In this document: positions 1 to 7,652 of the stretch, in pieces
Layout: each line of letters begins with the position of its first letter
Position numbering within the stretch: position 1 is the first letter of the stretch
The notes under the pieces: generated by a model
The model's database searches: none
Told to the model about the DNA's origin: nothing
The model's input: the letters and a program-made list of their open reading frames with translations, nothing else
Program-made: the position numbers and the translations under genes
Assembly (NCBI GenBank): GCA_002633085.1
Contig: NSIV01000007.1
Span: 1-64,000, forward strand
From: Curvibacter sp. PD_MW3
Lineage (GTDB): Bacteria; Pseudomonadota; Gammaproteobacteria; Burkholderiales; Burkholderiaceae_C
DNA: 64,000 nt
Direction: 5' to 3'

Positions 1-28
1 GAGAATGCCCAAGAATTAACGCTCGCCC

Positions 29-55
29 CGTTTACACAAAATTCGGGACACCCTC
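29..55. repeat. Probable IS256-family terminal repeat
   Basis: The stretch starting cgtttacacaaaattc and ending ggacaccctc resembles the terminal inverted repeats of IS256-family elements (ttacacaaaatt core followed by a gggaca-type outer end). If so, the element body lies left of the window and its end is near base 55. I recognise the motif from memory only. The rest of 56-287 shows no supportable gene. Confidence 0.4.
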
Positions 56-287
56 GGCCAGACGGGATTCACAACTCCCTGATCTGGATTTTTTCCACAA
101 AAAAATTCAACATATCACCATCAGCTTGAGGATGTCGAGGAGACACTGCAAATGCGCCTTAAGTCATATCTACTTCATGGCGTGTGCAAACCTTCGCAGC
201 TTGAACCACCATCTGCCAGCGCTGTCAAGACAGCCTTGTATTGGCATCTCAAACACCCATCGAACACTGGCAGCGCCACCCCCTTTT

Positions 288-605
288 TCAGGCGACGGTA
301 GGTTTTGATTTGTGCGGCGATCCCGCACGCTGCCGTTGGCGCGTGGACTTGAGCATCTGCAATGGACTGATAGTCACTGCGGGTTGCAGACTATCCAGCC
401 AAGTCTGCCGGCCCAAGACACGCACTACGGACACCAGAGTTGAAACCGTCGCGCCTTGGCCGAGCTCAAGGCGCCTCAGCGCGGTGACCGCCACCCCTGC
501 CTGTTTGGCCAGCGTTGCCTGACTAACGTTATTGCGCACCCTGGCAGCGCGAAGCTGTTCGCCAAGTTCCGCCTCTAACTCTTCGCTGGTTCGATGGTCG
601 TACAT
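288..605 (-). CDS. XRE-family HTH regulator, HipB-like
   Basis: 105-residue protein with a clear XRE helix-turn-helix (about residues 15-70: LRAARVRNNVSQATLAKQAG, then VAVTALRRLELG). The layout, an N-terminal acidic start, a single HTH and a short basic tail, is that of HipB-type antitoxins that sit just upstream of hipA. No hipA follows: downstream, towards base 1, there is no coding stretch before the probable IS256 end, so this looks like an orphan whose partner was lost or lies elsewhere. It is more probably a DNA-binding regulator than an enzyme. Start chosen at the only ATG before the HTH. Confidence 0.7.
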   Translation of the reverse strand: MYDHRTSEELEAELGEQLRAARVRNNVSQATLAKQAGVAVTALRRLELGQGATVSTLVSVVRVLGRQTWLDSLQPAVTISPLQMLKSTRQRQRAGSPHKSKPTVA

Positions 606-683
606 TTCAGCCCATTATCAGGCGAAAAATAAGAAATTCCCAATTAATCACCTTAATTCAGGTGATTAATTGCAACGGTTAGG

Positions 684-977
684 CTACCGCGCATTTGTAT
701 GCAGCTGCCTCAACTTCTTAATCTTGGGTCGTTTGGCCTTACCTGCTTGGTACAAGTTGTACTGCAATTGCATGCCGCCCCATAGCTCCGCACTGGTGCC
801 AAAGGCATCGCCCAGCCGGTAGGCCATATCAGCCGAAATGCCCGAAGAGCAGGTGAGAACGCGAGACAAAGTTACTCGGTGTACGCCGAGATTTGCGGCA
901 GCTTTCGTCACGGATGTGCTGCCTAAATACTCCCGGAGGACTTTGCCTGGGTGCGGTGGATTGTGCATTCGAGTCAT
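684..977 (-). CDS. HigA-type antitoxin, orphan
   Basis: 97 residues with the HigA family signature near the N-terminus ([10 protein letters not shown]) followed by an XRE helix-turn-helix ([18 protein letters not shown]) and the family's C-terminal motif ending [16 protein letters not shown]. HigA antitoxins neutralise and co-repress HigB ribosome-dependent mRNases. The toxin gene normally lies directly upstream and overlaps, but bases 978-1172 contain no higB reading frame; an IS110-family element starts there instead. I infer that the toxin was lost by the insertion or by deletion, leaving an antitoxin alone, which is tolerable to the cell. Confidence 0.8.
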   Translation of the reverse strand: MTRMHNPPHPGKVLREYLGSTSVTKAAANLGVHRVTLSRVLTCSSGISADMAYRLGDAFGTSAELWGGMQLQYNLYQAGKAKRPKIKKLRQLHTNAR

Positions 978-2320
978 ATTGAACCTCAGTGATGCCCAGG
1001 GTAATCAACAAGCAGCGCATCCGCCCTTCAAGGGCAAAAACACGTACCCGGTACAGTTATGCTTCCAAATGCGGCACGGTTATGCTTCGAGGGACAAGCT
1101 TGCCCGCTGCCGGTCTGACCTGTTTTTTGCATCTCCGGCTTCACGTCTTGCAAGGAAATCGGTGCACCCCGCTCAAGCTGGTTTGACGCTCACATGGTGC
1201 GCATCGAACGGCGTGCCCCGCACGAACACCGCCCACAGAATTCGGGCGTTCTTGTTGGCCAGCGCCACCACCGCTTTTTGCCAGCCTGACCTCTCGCGCA
1301 ACTGATACGCCCACATGGAGATCGGATCATCGCGCCTGTGCGCGGTCATCACCGCCGACTTGGCGCCCTGGATCAAGAGCATGCGTAGATACATGTCACC
1401 CCGCTTGGTGATGGCCCCCAGATGGTTCTTGCCGCCACTGGAGTTCTGCCGGGGCACCAAGCCCAGCCAGGCGCCAAACTGCGCGCCGTTCCTGAACTGC
1501 TTGAAGTCGCCCACGCTCGCCACCACCGCAGAAGCAGTAACCGGCCCCACCCCCAGCAACTGCCCGGCTTGGCGCGCCTGCGCGCTGTCTTTGAGGTGGG
1601 CCGCGATACGTTCGTCGCACCAGGCCAGATGGCCATCGAGCTCTTGCCATTGCATCAAGGCGCGTTGCAGCGCCAGCCGGGCCTGGGCGCCCAGCTCGTT
1701 GCTGGCATCTTCCATCACGTCCGGCAGCGCCAGGCGCAGCGCGGCCGGCTGTTGCGGGAACACCAAGCCAAACTCGGCCAGCAGGCCACGGATGCGGTTG
1801 ATGCAGGCGGTGCGTTCCTCCTTGAAGCCTTCGCGCAGGCGGTGGATGCACAGCATGCTTTGCTGCTCAACGCTTTTGACGGGAACGAAGTGCATCTGCG
1901 GGCGGCTGGCCGCTTCGCAGATAGCAGCGGCATCGTTGGCGTCGTTCTTGCCGCTTTTGCCTTGCAGCCGGTAGGGTGCCACCAGATGGGCGGCGATGAT
2001 GCGTGCGTCGAGCCCCAGGGCAATCAGCCGGCGGGCCCAGTGGTGGGCGCTGGAGCTGGCCTCCATGGCGACCAGGCAACCAGGCGGCAACTGGGCGCAC
2101 CAGGCCATGAACTTGCCCGGCACCAGCGCTCGACTCGTGATCCGTTGGCCCGCCGCATCCACGGCGTGAACTTGAATGACTTGCTTTGCCAAATCGGCAC
2201 CCACTCGTGTAATCTTGTTCATGGGACTTCTCCTTTCAAAGGTTGCAGATTGACTTCCACAAAAACCAATCTTGGCACTCGATGCCGTTACCTGAAAGTG
2301 GGAAGTCCCTTCGTATTCCA
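978..2320 (-). mobile_element. IS110-family insertion sequence (outer limits)
   Basis: Contains one transposase (1173-2222). The side next to cobO is fixed to about base 2320, because recognisable CobO sequence stops there. The other side is not fixed and lies somewhere between the higA start (977) and the transposase stop (1172). IS110-family elements lack ordinary terminal inverted repeats, which fits the absence of any here. The non-coding stretch beyond the transposase stop carries two copies of a gttatgcttc motif (about 1056-1090). Confidence 0.7.
1173..2222 (-). CDS. IS110-family transposase
   Basis: 349 residues. The N-terminal RuvC-like DEDD domain begins with VGADLAKQVIQVHAVD (first Asp) and has the conserved KSGKNDANDAAAICEA block (about residues 95-110). 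The C-terminal transposase_20 domain has the helix-hairpin-helix-like LLGVGPVTASAVVASVGD and the serine-bearing block GAWLGLVPRQNSSGGK. I chose the ATG at 2222 (protein starts MNKITR) over the longer open frame because it is preceded by a good AAGGAG ribosome site and because upstream codons are cobO sequence read in another frame. The gene appears intact, so the element could still move. Confidence 0.93.
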   Translation of the reverse strand: MNKITRVGADLAKQVIQVHAVDAAGQRITSRALVPGKFMAWCAQLPPGCLVAMEASSSAHHWARRLIALGLDARIIAAHLVAPYRLQGKSGKNDANDAAAICEAASRPQMHFVPVKSVEQQSMLCIHRLREGFKEERTACINRIRGLLAEFGLVFPQQPAALRLALPDVMEDASNELGAQARLALQRALMQWQELDGHLAWCDERIAAHLKDSAQARQAGQLLGVGPVTASAVVASVGDFKQFRNGAQFGAWLGLVPRQNSSGGKNHLGAITKRGDMYLRMLLIQGAKSAVMTAHRRDDPISMWAYQLRERSGWQKAVVALANKNARILWAVFVRGTPFDAHHVSVKPA

Positions 2321-2548
2321 ATCGGAATGCCGAGCTGCTCGAACATGCGGTGCTCGCCAAAGCGCGCTAGGCACTTTCATGAACTGGAAAATCTTGACCG
2401 CCTTGCCACGGCCGTGGGCCCGCAGCGCCAGTCCGAAGGCGGCGGTGCTTTTTCCTTTGCCGTCGCCGGTGTTGACGATCACAAGGCCCTGGCGCTCACC
2501 CTCGGGTTTTTCGTAGGGTTTGTTTTGGGGCGGGGTTTCAATTTGCAT
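2321..2548 (-). pseudogene. cobO: cobO, 5' fragment cut by IS110 element
   Basis: The first 60 residues are the N-terminus of cob(I)yrinic acid a,c-diamide adenosyltransferase: [20 protein letters not shown] carries the P-loop, followed by [15 protein letters not shown]. At about 2368-2371 the frame shifts; in the next frame the expected [15 protein letters not shown] continues and then stops being CobO near 2320, where the IS110 element begins. The missing roughly 130 residues are not found on the far side of the element. The start overlaps the end of cobA, so this was the last visible gene of the cobalamin operon. Adenosylation must rely on another enzyme if the strain makes coenzyme B12. 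Confidence 0.9.
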
Positions 2549-3296
2549 GGTATTCAGGACTCAGTTGTACGGTCTCGCCAATGATGAGCAAGCCTGGCTG
2601 GGGACCGTAGGCTGGAGCGCGTGCCACCAGCTTACACAGTCCGGTGGCGATGATGGTTTGGGAAGCACGGGTGCCGTCGCGCACGATGGCGGCGGGGGTA
2701 TCCGGCGGCAGGCCGTGTGATATCAGCTGTTGGGCAATTTGCGCCAAGCGCTGAACGCCCATGTAGAACACACGGGTTTGGCCCGGGCGCGCCAATGCAC
2801 GCCAGTCGTGCGTGGCCTCGTCATCAGCCAGATGGCCTGGCAGAAAAACACAGCTACCGGCTAAACCGCGATGGGTTAACGGAATACCAGCCGCCGCCGA
2901 GCAACCGCTGGCGGCGGTGACACCCGGAACGACTTCAAAGCTAATTCCTTCGACCTGTAAGGCCTGCACCTCTTCGCCCCCGCGTCCAAACACATAGGGG
3001 TCACCGCCCTTGAGGCGAACCACGCGTCGCCCCAGGCGCGCATGCTGGACCAGCAGCGCATGGATGCCTTCTTGCGGCACCGAGTGATTGCCCAGCGCCT
3101 TGCCCACATACACGCGCTGCGCGGCCTCGGGTATCAGCGCCAGCACCTCTGCCGTGATCAGGCGGTCATGCACCACCACCTCGGCCCGCTGAAGCCGGTC
3201 GAGTGCCCGCAGGGTCATCAAATCAACCGGGCCCGGGCCTGCACCCACGATGGACACAAACCCGCTGCTGGAGTGCCCCTGTGCCTCAGGCGTCAT
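2538..3296 (-). CDS. cobA: Uroporphyrinogen-III C-methyltransferase
   Basis: 252 residues; SAM-dependent tetrapyrrole methyltransferase that methylates uroporphyrinogen III at C2 and C7 to give precorrin-2, the branch point to cobalamin and siroheme. Visible family motifs: [15 protein letters not shown] near the N-terminus, then [12 protein letters not shown] and [20 protein letters not shown]. It lacks any CysG dehydrogenase/chelatase part, so it is a stand-alone SUMT. The longer frame starts with GTG at 3305; I prefer ATG at 3296. It overlaps the ferredoxin gene upstream and cobO downstream, so it is translated as part of the corrin operon. Confidence 0.93.
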   Translation of the reverse strand: MTPEAQGHSSSGFVSIVGAGPGPVDLMTLRALDRLQRAEVVVHDRLITAEVLALIPEAAQRVYVGKALGNHSVPQEGIHALLVQHARLGRRVVRLKGGDPYVFGRGGEEVQALQVEGISFEVVPGVTAASGCSAAAGIPLTHRGLAGSCVFLPGHLADDEATHDWRALARPGQTRVFYMGVQRLAQIAQQLISHGLPPDTPAAIVRDGTRASQTIIATGLCKLVARAPAYGPQPGLLIIGETVQLSPEYHAN

Positions 3297-3636
3297 GACC
3301 GCCACCCGGTCCCTGGTGAAACACCAGATCAGTCACGGGCTGCCCACCAACCAGATGCTGGTCAATGATGCGGTCCATATTGGCGGGGGTGACGTTGTAG
3401 TACCAGGTGCCATCGGGCTGCACACACATGACCGGCCCGCCCTTGCAGGCGGCAAAGCAGCTGACGCGGCTGCGCTTGACGCGCAGATCACCGTCGTGCA
3501 GCCCGGCCGCCTTGAACTTGTCGCCCAGGCTGTCGAACAGTTCCTGGGCCGCCCCGTCCTGTGTGCAGCGCGGGCCAGTGCATATCAGGATATGGCGTTT
3601 GTAGCTGCCGATTTTTGGCTTGACGACCTCACTCAT
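3286..3636 (-). CDS. Thioredoxin-like [2Fe-2S] ferredoxin
   Basis: 116 residues with the spaced cysteines of thioredoxin-fold [2Fe-2S] ferredoxins: CTGPRC near the N-terminus, then SCFAACKGGPVMCVQPDG. Such proteins are repeatedly found in cobalamin operons (CbiW-like), where electron supply to a reduction step in the corrin pathway has been proposed. The exact partner is not known from sequence. It overlaps both neighbours (cobJ upstream by 4 bases, cobA downstream by 11), so it belongs to the operon. No signal peptide; cytoplasmic. Confidence 0.85.
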   Translation of the reverse strand: MSEVVKPKIGSYKRHILICTGPRCTQDGAAQELFDSLGDKFKAAGLHDGDLRVKRSRVSCFAACKGGPVMCVQPDGTWYYNVTPANMDRIIDQHLVGGQPVTDLVFHQGPGGGHDA

Positions 3637-4607
3637 TCTTCGGACTCATCCGCAGTAACAGCTTCATCCTCTACGGGTGCGCTTAACACCATTTCAATGT
3701 AGTCCGCAGGCAAGCTGTGACGCTGTGCCAGCGCGGCAATGCTCTCGCCCTCGGCGTGGTCGATGCGGAGGTTTTCCGTCCAGCCCAGCAGGCCGGTGGA
3801 CAGCGAGCGCCCGCGTTTTTCGCCTGCATGGGCGCTGCCGTCGCCGTCGAGCGCGTACTTGTTGGCGTAGCCGCGCGGCGTGACCATCAGGCCATGGCGC
3901 ACAAAGGTGTGGCTGTTGCCAATCAGCACCGTGCTCAGCATGCCAATGTCGCACTCGCTCATCTTGTCCAGCGTGGTGAACTCAATGTGCTCGCGGCGCC
4001 GGTAAGCCGACTTGACCACCACCACCGGGGTGTCAGGGCGGCGATGGCGCAAAAACAGCTGTTGCGCCTGCACGATCTGCTGGGTGCGCCGGCCACTTTT
4101 GGGGTTGTACAGCGCGACCACAAAATCAGCAGCGGCCACGGCGTCCAGGCGGCGTGCAATCACCGGCCAGGGCGTCAGCAGGTCGGACAAAGAGATCGAG
4201 CAAAAGTCGTGCGTGAGGGGCGCACCCACCAGCGCCGCGCAGGCGTTGATGGCCGAGGCACCGGGGATCACCTCCACTTCCACGTCAGTCTCCGGCGTCC
4301 AACCCGCCTGGAACAGCACCTCGTAAGTCGGACCGGCCATGCCATACACGCCCGCGTCGCCGCTTGAGATCAGCGCCACCTTCTTGCCCGCACGGGCCCG
4401 CTCCAGTGCATGGACGGCGCGATCGAGCTCCTCGGTCATGCCCTTGCGGATCACTTCCTTGCCTTCCAGCAAATCGGCCACCAACTTGATGTAGGTGACG
4501 TAGCCGACCACCACGTCAGCTTCGGCAATGGCCTCGCAGGCACGGTGTGTCATGTGGGAATAGTTGCCGGGACCGATGCCCACCAGCATGATTTTTCCGC
4601 CGCTCAT
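3633..4607 (-). CDS. cobJ: Precorrin-3B / cobalt-factor III C17-methyltransferase
   Basis: 324 residues; methylates C17 and drives ring contraction of the corrin macrocycle. The methyltransferase domain fills about residues 1-245: KIMLVGIGPGNYSHMTHRA, SSGDAGVYGMAGPTYEV, VIPGASAINACAALVGAPL and VALYNPKSGRR. A further 70-80 residues at the C-terminus are extra relative to a minimal CbiH; the segment around GESIAALAQRHSLPADYIEM has a LysM-like look, of unknown use. Start set at ATG 4607 (MSGGKIM); the longer frame has 34 leading residues without family likeness. Start overlaps the cbtA stop (ATGA). Confidence 0.92.
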   Translation of the reverse strand: MSGGKIMLVGIGPGNYSHMTHRACEAIAEADVVVGYVTYIKLVADLLEGKEVIRKGMTEELDRAVHALERARAGKKVALISSGDAGVYGMAGPTYEVLFQAGWTPETDVEVEVIPGASAINACAALVGAPLTHDFCSISLSDLLTPWPVIARRLDAVAAADFVVALYNPKSGRRTQQIVQAQQLFLRHRRPDTPVVVVKSAYRRREHIEFTTLDKMSECDIGMLSTVLIGNSHTFVRHGLMVTPRGYANKYALDGDGSAHAGEKRGRSLSTGLLGWTENLRIDHAEGESIAALAQRHSLPADYIEMVLSAPVEDEAVTADESEE

Positions 4608-5407
4608 GATGCAGTTCCTTCCAGGCGCGTGGCAGGCGCCACAGGATTCAACAAGGGGCTTAGCCAGCGGGCCACGGCCAACGCAGATAAAGTACCCAAC
4701 AACAGCCATTGCAGGGCGCTGGCGACAGCGGTTGCAACAACAAAACGCGCAACCAACTGCTGCATTTGCAACGCAACGTCAGCCTCCATTCCCGCAAAAG
4801 GACTGCCCGCATGTTGCGGCGCTCCGATGACAAAAGGCAGCGCCAGCAGGCCCAGACCCAGCACCCGCCATTTGGCTTGTACCAGACACAGCATGGCCAG
4901 CCCCCCCGCACCGCAGGCGACGGTCAGGGTCCACCACACCTGGCGCGCCTGCAAAGCAGCAGCCTGCATGCCCGGCAACTCGGGGGGCTGCCCCAGTGCA
5001 GGTAACGCAAACAGACAAACCCAGCCCGCCGCCCCCCACAGCAAGCCATAGCGCACGGATGCGCCGTAGCCTTTGTGCAGCGCCAGGGGTTGGCCCGCTC
5101 GCTGGCGGTTCCAGAAGGCCAGCAAAGGTATCAGCAGCAATGCCGAGCCAATAGCATTGAGCACATTGGCCAGCACGGTGTAGGCGGTGCGTTCCAGGCC
5201 GTCTTGCGGCGCCCAGGCTTGCGGCCCGTGACTGTGCGCGGCGCCATCGGCGTGCGCATGCTCAGCCTTTGGCGGTGTAGCGGCCTCTTCAAATACCTCG
5301 GCCGCCAGAATCAGCGGCACCACCTGCCAGCGCTGGACGGCGCTGTCAAAAAGCCCCGTCAGCAAGCCTGCAAACAGGGCGCATATAAATAACCGTCGAA
5401 ACAACAT
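4604..5407 (-). CDS. cbtA: CbtA-family cobalt transporter membrane subunit (putative)
   Basis: 267 residues with about five hydrophobic segments and a histidine-rich loop after the first (HAHADGAAHSHG, about residues 50-61), as expected for CbtA. CbtA and CbtB are paired membrane proteins found beside cobalamin genes and under B12 riboswitches; cobalt uptake is the accepted but weakly tested role. Start: a TTG at 5425 overlaps the cbtB stop, while ATG at 5407 (MLFRRLFICALFAGLLTG) starts the first membrane segment; I use the ATG. Neither has a strong ribosome site. Confidence 0.85.
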   Translation of the reverse strand: MLFRRLFICALFAGLLTGLFDSAVQRWQVVPLILAAEVFEEAATPPKAEHAHADGAAHSHGPQAWAPQDGLERTAYTVLANVLNAIGSALLLIPLLAFWNRQRAGQPLALHKGYGASVRYGLLWGAAGWVCLFALPALGQPPELPGMQAAALQARQVWWTLTVACGAGGLAMLCLVQAKWRVLGLGLLALPFVIGAPQHAGSPFAGMEADVALQMQQLVARFVVATAVASALQWLLLGTLSALAVARWLSPLLNPVAPATRLEGTAS

Positions 5408-5421
5408 GGGTGTGGTCTGTC

Positions 5422-5607
5422 TCAATGGCAGGGTCGGCCAGTGGCATGGCGCACGTCGTGGGCGGCGTTATGCGCCACCGAGGCTTCGCTGAAGCCCACG
5501 GCATAAAGCATCACCAGGCCGAGCAACAGCGCGGCGACCAGCTGTGCCGGCACCGAAGCCGAAGCGGTGGTTGGGTTGACGGTGACGAGGGATGTGGAAG
5601 CATTCAT
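5422..5607 (-). CDS. cbtB: CbtB small membrane protein
   Basis: 61 residues starting MNASTSLVTV. One membrane helix (about residues 21-40, AQLVAALLLGLVMLYAVGF) and a histidine-rich tail (SVAHNAAHDVRHATGRPCH), the CbtB hallmark. Good ribosome site (CCAGGAG) just before the ATG. The gene is partner of the following cbtA and was found by reading inside a longer misleading frame. There is a roughly 50-base gap to cobE upstream; no riboswitch or promoter is evident in it. Confidence 0.88.
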   Translation of the reverse strand: MNASTSLVTVNPTTASASVPAQLVAALLLGLVMLYAVGFSEASVAHNAAHDVRHATGRPCH

Positions 5608-5656
5608 AAAAACTCCTGGAGTAAAAAAACGGTTGAGGAAATGGGTGTGAAGAAGG

Positions 5657-6076
5657 TCAGACCAGCGGGGACGAGTACGTGGCGATGGAAACGGTGGCAT
5701 TGCGGCCATCGGCGCCCTTGTGTTTGAATTTTTCCACGAGCAGCTGCGCCGCCGTGGCCTGGCCCGCCAGCAAGGCGGCGGCCTCCGACACCGAGGGTGT
5801 TCCCATGTGGCGCAGCACGGTGGCAGAGGGATTGGGCACGGGCACGGCGGCGAGCTCGGCGGCGCTGAAAAAACGCAGTGGCCAGCCGCCCTGCGCCGCC
5901 AGCTCAATAAAGGCGACCTCGTCGCGCTTGGCCTCGATGCTGGCCAGCACGCGCACCTGCTCGCGCGCCAGCCCGGCCTGCGCCAACGCGGCATCCAGGG
6001 CCTGCACCACGGTCGCCAGCGGCGTGCCGCGGTCGCAACCCAGGCCGATGGCGACTGGCATCAATACGAGGTTCAT
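5657..6076 (-). CDS. cobE: CobE / CbiG C-terminal domain protein
   Basis: 139 residues starting MNLVLMPVAIGLGCDRGTPL, the CobE/CbiG-C start motif. Further family sequence: VRVLASIEAKRDEVAFIELA and the FFSAAELAAVPVPNPS block, ending with the usual GxPSVSEAAALLA. In many bacteria this domain is the C-terminal half of CbiG; here the two halves are separate genes overlapping by 4 bases (ATGA). It is thought to take part in cobalt-precorrin-5A processing. I chose ATG 6076 over an upstream start because of this overlap and the family start. Confidence 0.88.
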   Translation of the reverse strand: MNLVLMPVAIGLGCDRGTPLATVVQALDAALAQAGLAREQVRVLASIEAKRDEVAFIELAAQGGWPLRFFSAAELAAVPVPNPSATVLRHMGTPSVSEAAALLAGQATAAQLLVEKFKHKGADGRNATVSIATYSSPLV

Positions 6077-6864
6077 GCACCCGGCCCTTGCGGCGGGCGG
6101 TACACCACCAGGCGCTCGTTCAATTGCTGCCAGCGTTCGGCAGGCACCTCGGCGTGGGTGATCCACAGCACGGCCTTGAAGTGGTTCAGGTCCACGTCCT
6201 CAATGCGCGCGAATTTGTGAATGCTGACTGGCAGTGGCGTGGGCCGGGTCCACCAGTGCGGGCTACCGGCTTCCTGCACCACGGCAATCGGCTCGCCGTT
6301 GACCACATGGGCCGACACGCGGGTGATATTGATCTTGGGCGCCTCGACCTTCCAGCCCAGCTCGCGGCCCAGAATGTCCACGGGAATGGTCTTGCCGACG
6401 TCGGACGCCGTGGTCAGTACAGCGGTGGCGCCCAGCAGCGCGGCAAGCTGTTCGGCCATGGCGTTGGCGCCGCCCACATGACCCGACAGCACGGGGATGA
6501 CAAACTGCCCGGCGTCATCGACCACCACCACGCCCGGGTCTTCGTCCTTGCTCTTCAGATGCGGAGCAGTCAGGCGCACCACGGCGCCCAGCGAGACGAA
6601 GAAAACGACCTGGTCAAAGTCGGCGAACAACTTGGCGATCTCGTCGCGGAAAGCCCCGCCGTAGGCGCGCACCGGGTTGGGCAGGCCAGCCATCAGCGGC
6701 GCGAACTTGTCGGCCACGCACACGCTGGCTTGTGGCAACTGGCGGGCCAGATCGGCGGTTTGTTGCGCGCCGTGTTTGGTGATGGCAACCAGTACCACGC
6801 GCACCGCTTGTTCGGTTGCCAGGACGGTGTCTGGCAGGGTGATGGTGGTAGTGATGGTGGTCAT
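6073..6864 (-). CDS. cbiG: Cobalt-precorrin-5A hydrolase (CbiG N-terminal and middle)
   Basis: 263 residues. CbiG opens the delta-lactone of cobalt-precorrin-5A with loss of C20 as acetaldehyde, a step unique to the cobalt-early pathway. Recognisable parts: VFFVSLGAVVRLTAPHLKSK, DPGVVVVDDAGQFVIPVLSG HVGGANAMAEQLA, and TTASDVGKTIPVDILGRELGW. The CobE-like domain normally at its C-terminus is encoded by the next gene. The presence of cbiG together with cbiD and cbiX shows that this operon encodes the oxygen-independent route. Confidence 0.92.
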   Translation of the reverse strand: MTTITTTITLPDTVLATEQAVRVVLVAITKHGAQQTADLARQLPQASVCVADKFAPLMAGLPNPVRAYGGAFRDEIAKLFADFDQVVFFVSLGAVVRLTAPHLKSKDEDPGVVVVDDAGQFVIPVLSGHVGGANAMAEQLAALLGATAVLTTASDVGKTIPVDILGRELGWKVEAPKINITRVSAHVVNGEPIAVVQEAGSPHWWTRPTPLPVSIHKFARIEDVDLNHFKAVLWITHAEVPAERWQQLNERLVVYRPPQGPGA

Positions 6865-7652
6865 GCCTGATTTTCTTCTTCGAGTTCGGTGGTGGTTTTC
6901 TTGCGGCAGCCGCGAATCATCTCGCCGCGCTCGCGGTTCGGGTTTTTCACCAGCAAGAGTGACAAATAATTGACCTTGGTGCCCTTGAGTTCGGCCACGT
7001 TGTGAACAATCCGCTCCACCGGGGAACCGGCTTTCTCGATGAAGCGGCTGTGCGGCAGCAAGCCACGACGCGCCAGCAGGTCAATCAAGTCATCGAGCAG
7101 CGGCTTGACCTTCATCAGCACCAGGGTGTCGAAGTCGTCCAGCATTTTCTCCACCGCCGCAATGCCGTAGGCGGCGGGCACGATGGCGATGGTGTCGTCC
7201 TGCTCGGACAGCGGCATCTGCAGCCGGGCGCAGGCCGCGTTGAACGAGGTGACGCCGGGCACGATCTCGATCTGCGCCCCGGCATCCAACTCCCGCAGCA
7301 CGCGGGCAAGGTAACAAAAACTGGCGTAGGTGGAGGCGTCGCCTTCGACCAGAAACAACACGTCCTGCCCCGTCGCCAGCAGGTCTCGAACCGTCTCGGC
7401 CGCCTTGAGCCAGTGGCGCGCCAACTTTTCCACATCGTGCGTCATGGGAAACAGCAGCGCCTGGTGTTGCGGGGGCAGCGCCAGCCCGGCGCGCAGGGCG
7501 ATGTCGAGCGCGTAGCTCTCCTTGCGCAAGCTGCGCACGGGGTAGGTCCAGACCGCATCGCGGCGTTCCAGCAGCGCCCACGCGCGGCGCGTGATCAGGC
7601 CGGGGTCGCCCGGCCCCAGGGACACGCCATGGAGTGTGCCGGGCTTATGCAT
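6861..7652 (-). CDS. cobI: Precorrin-2 / cobalt-factor II C20-methyltransferase
   Basis: 263 residues; SAM-dependent methylation at C20. Motifs: HGVSLGPGDPGLITRRAWAL at the start, VLFLVEGDASTYASFCYLAR in the middle, and IVPGVTSFNAACARLQMPLS. Given the cobalt-early neighbours the name cbiL would fit equally. The ATG at 7652 has an AGGAGC ribosome site and starts directly before the family's N-terminal beta strand; the longer frame adds 15 residues from the overlapping cobL end. Overlaps cobL by 8 bases and cbiG by 4. Confidence 0.92.
   Translation of the reverse strand: MHKPGTLHGVSLGPGDPGLITRRAWALLERRDAVWTYPVRSLRKESYALDIALRAGLALPPQHQALLFPMTHDVEKLARHWLKAAETVRDLLATGQDVLFLVEGDASTYASFCYLARVLRELDAGAQIEIVPGVTSFNAACARLQMPLSEQDDTIAIVPAAYGIAAVEKMLDDFDTLVLMKVKPLLDDLIDLLARRGLLPHSRFIEKAGSPVERIVHNVAELKGTKVNYLSLLLVKNPNRERGEMIRGCRKKTTTELEEENQA

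Noticed and set aside
829-1020. higB toxin upstream of higA
   Set aside because: The 63-residue frame shows no RelE/HigB motif and mostly overlaps higA in another frame.
1422-2516. 364-residue plus-strand open frame
   Set aside because: Antisense shadow of the IS110 transposase and cobO; no family motifs.
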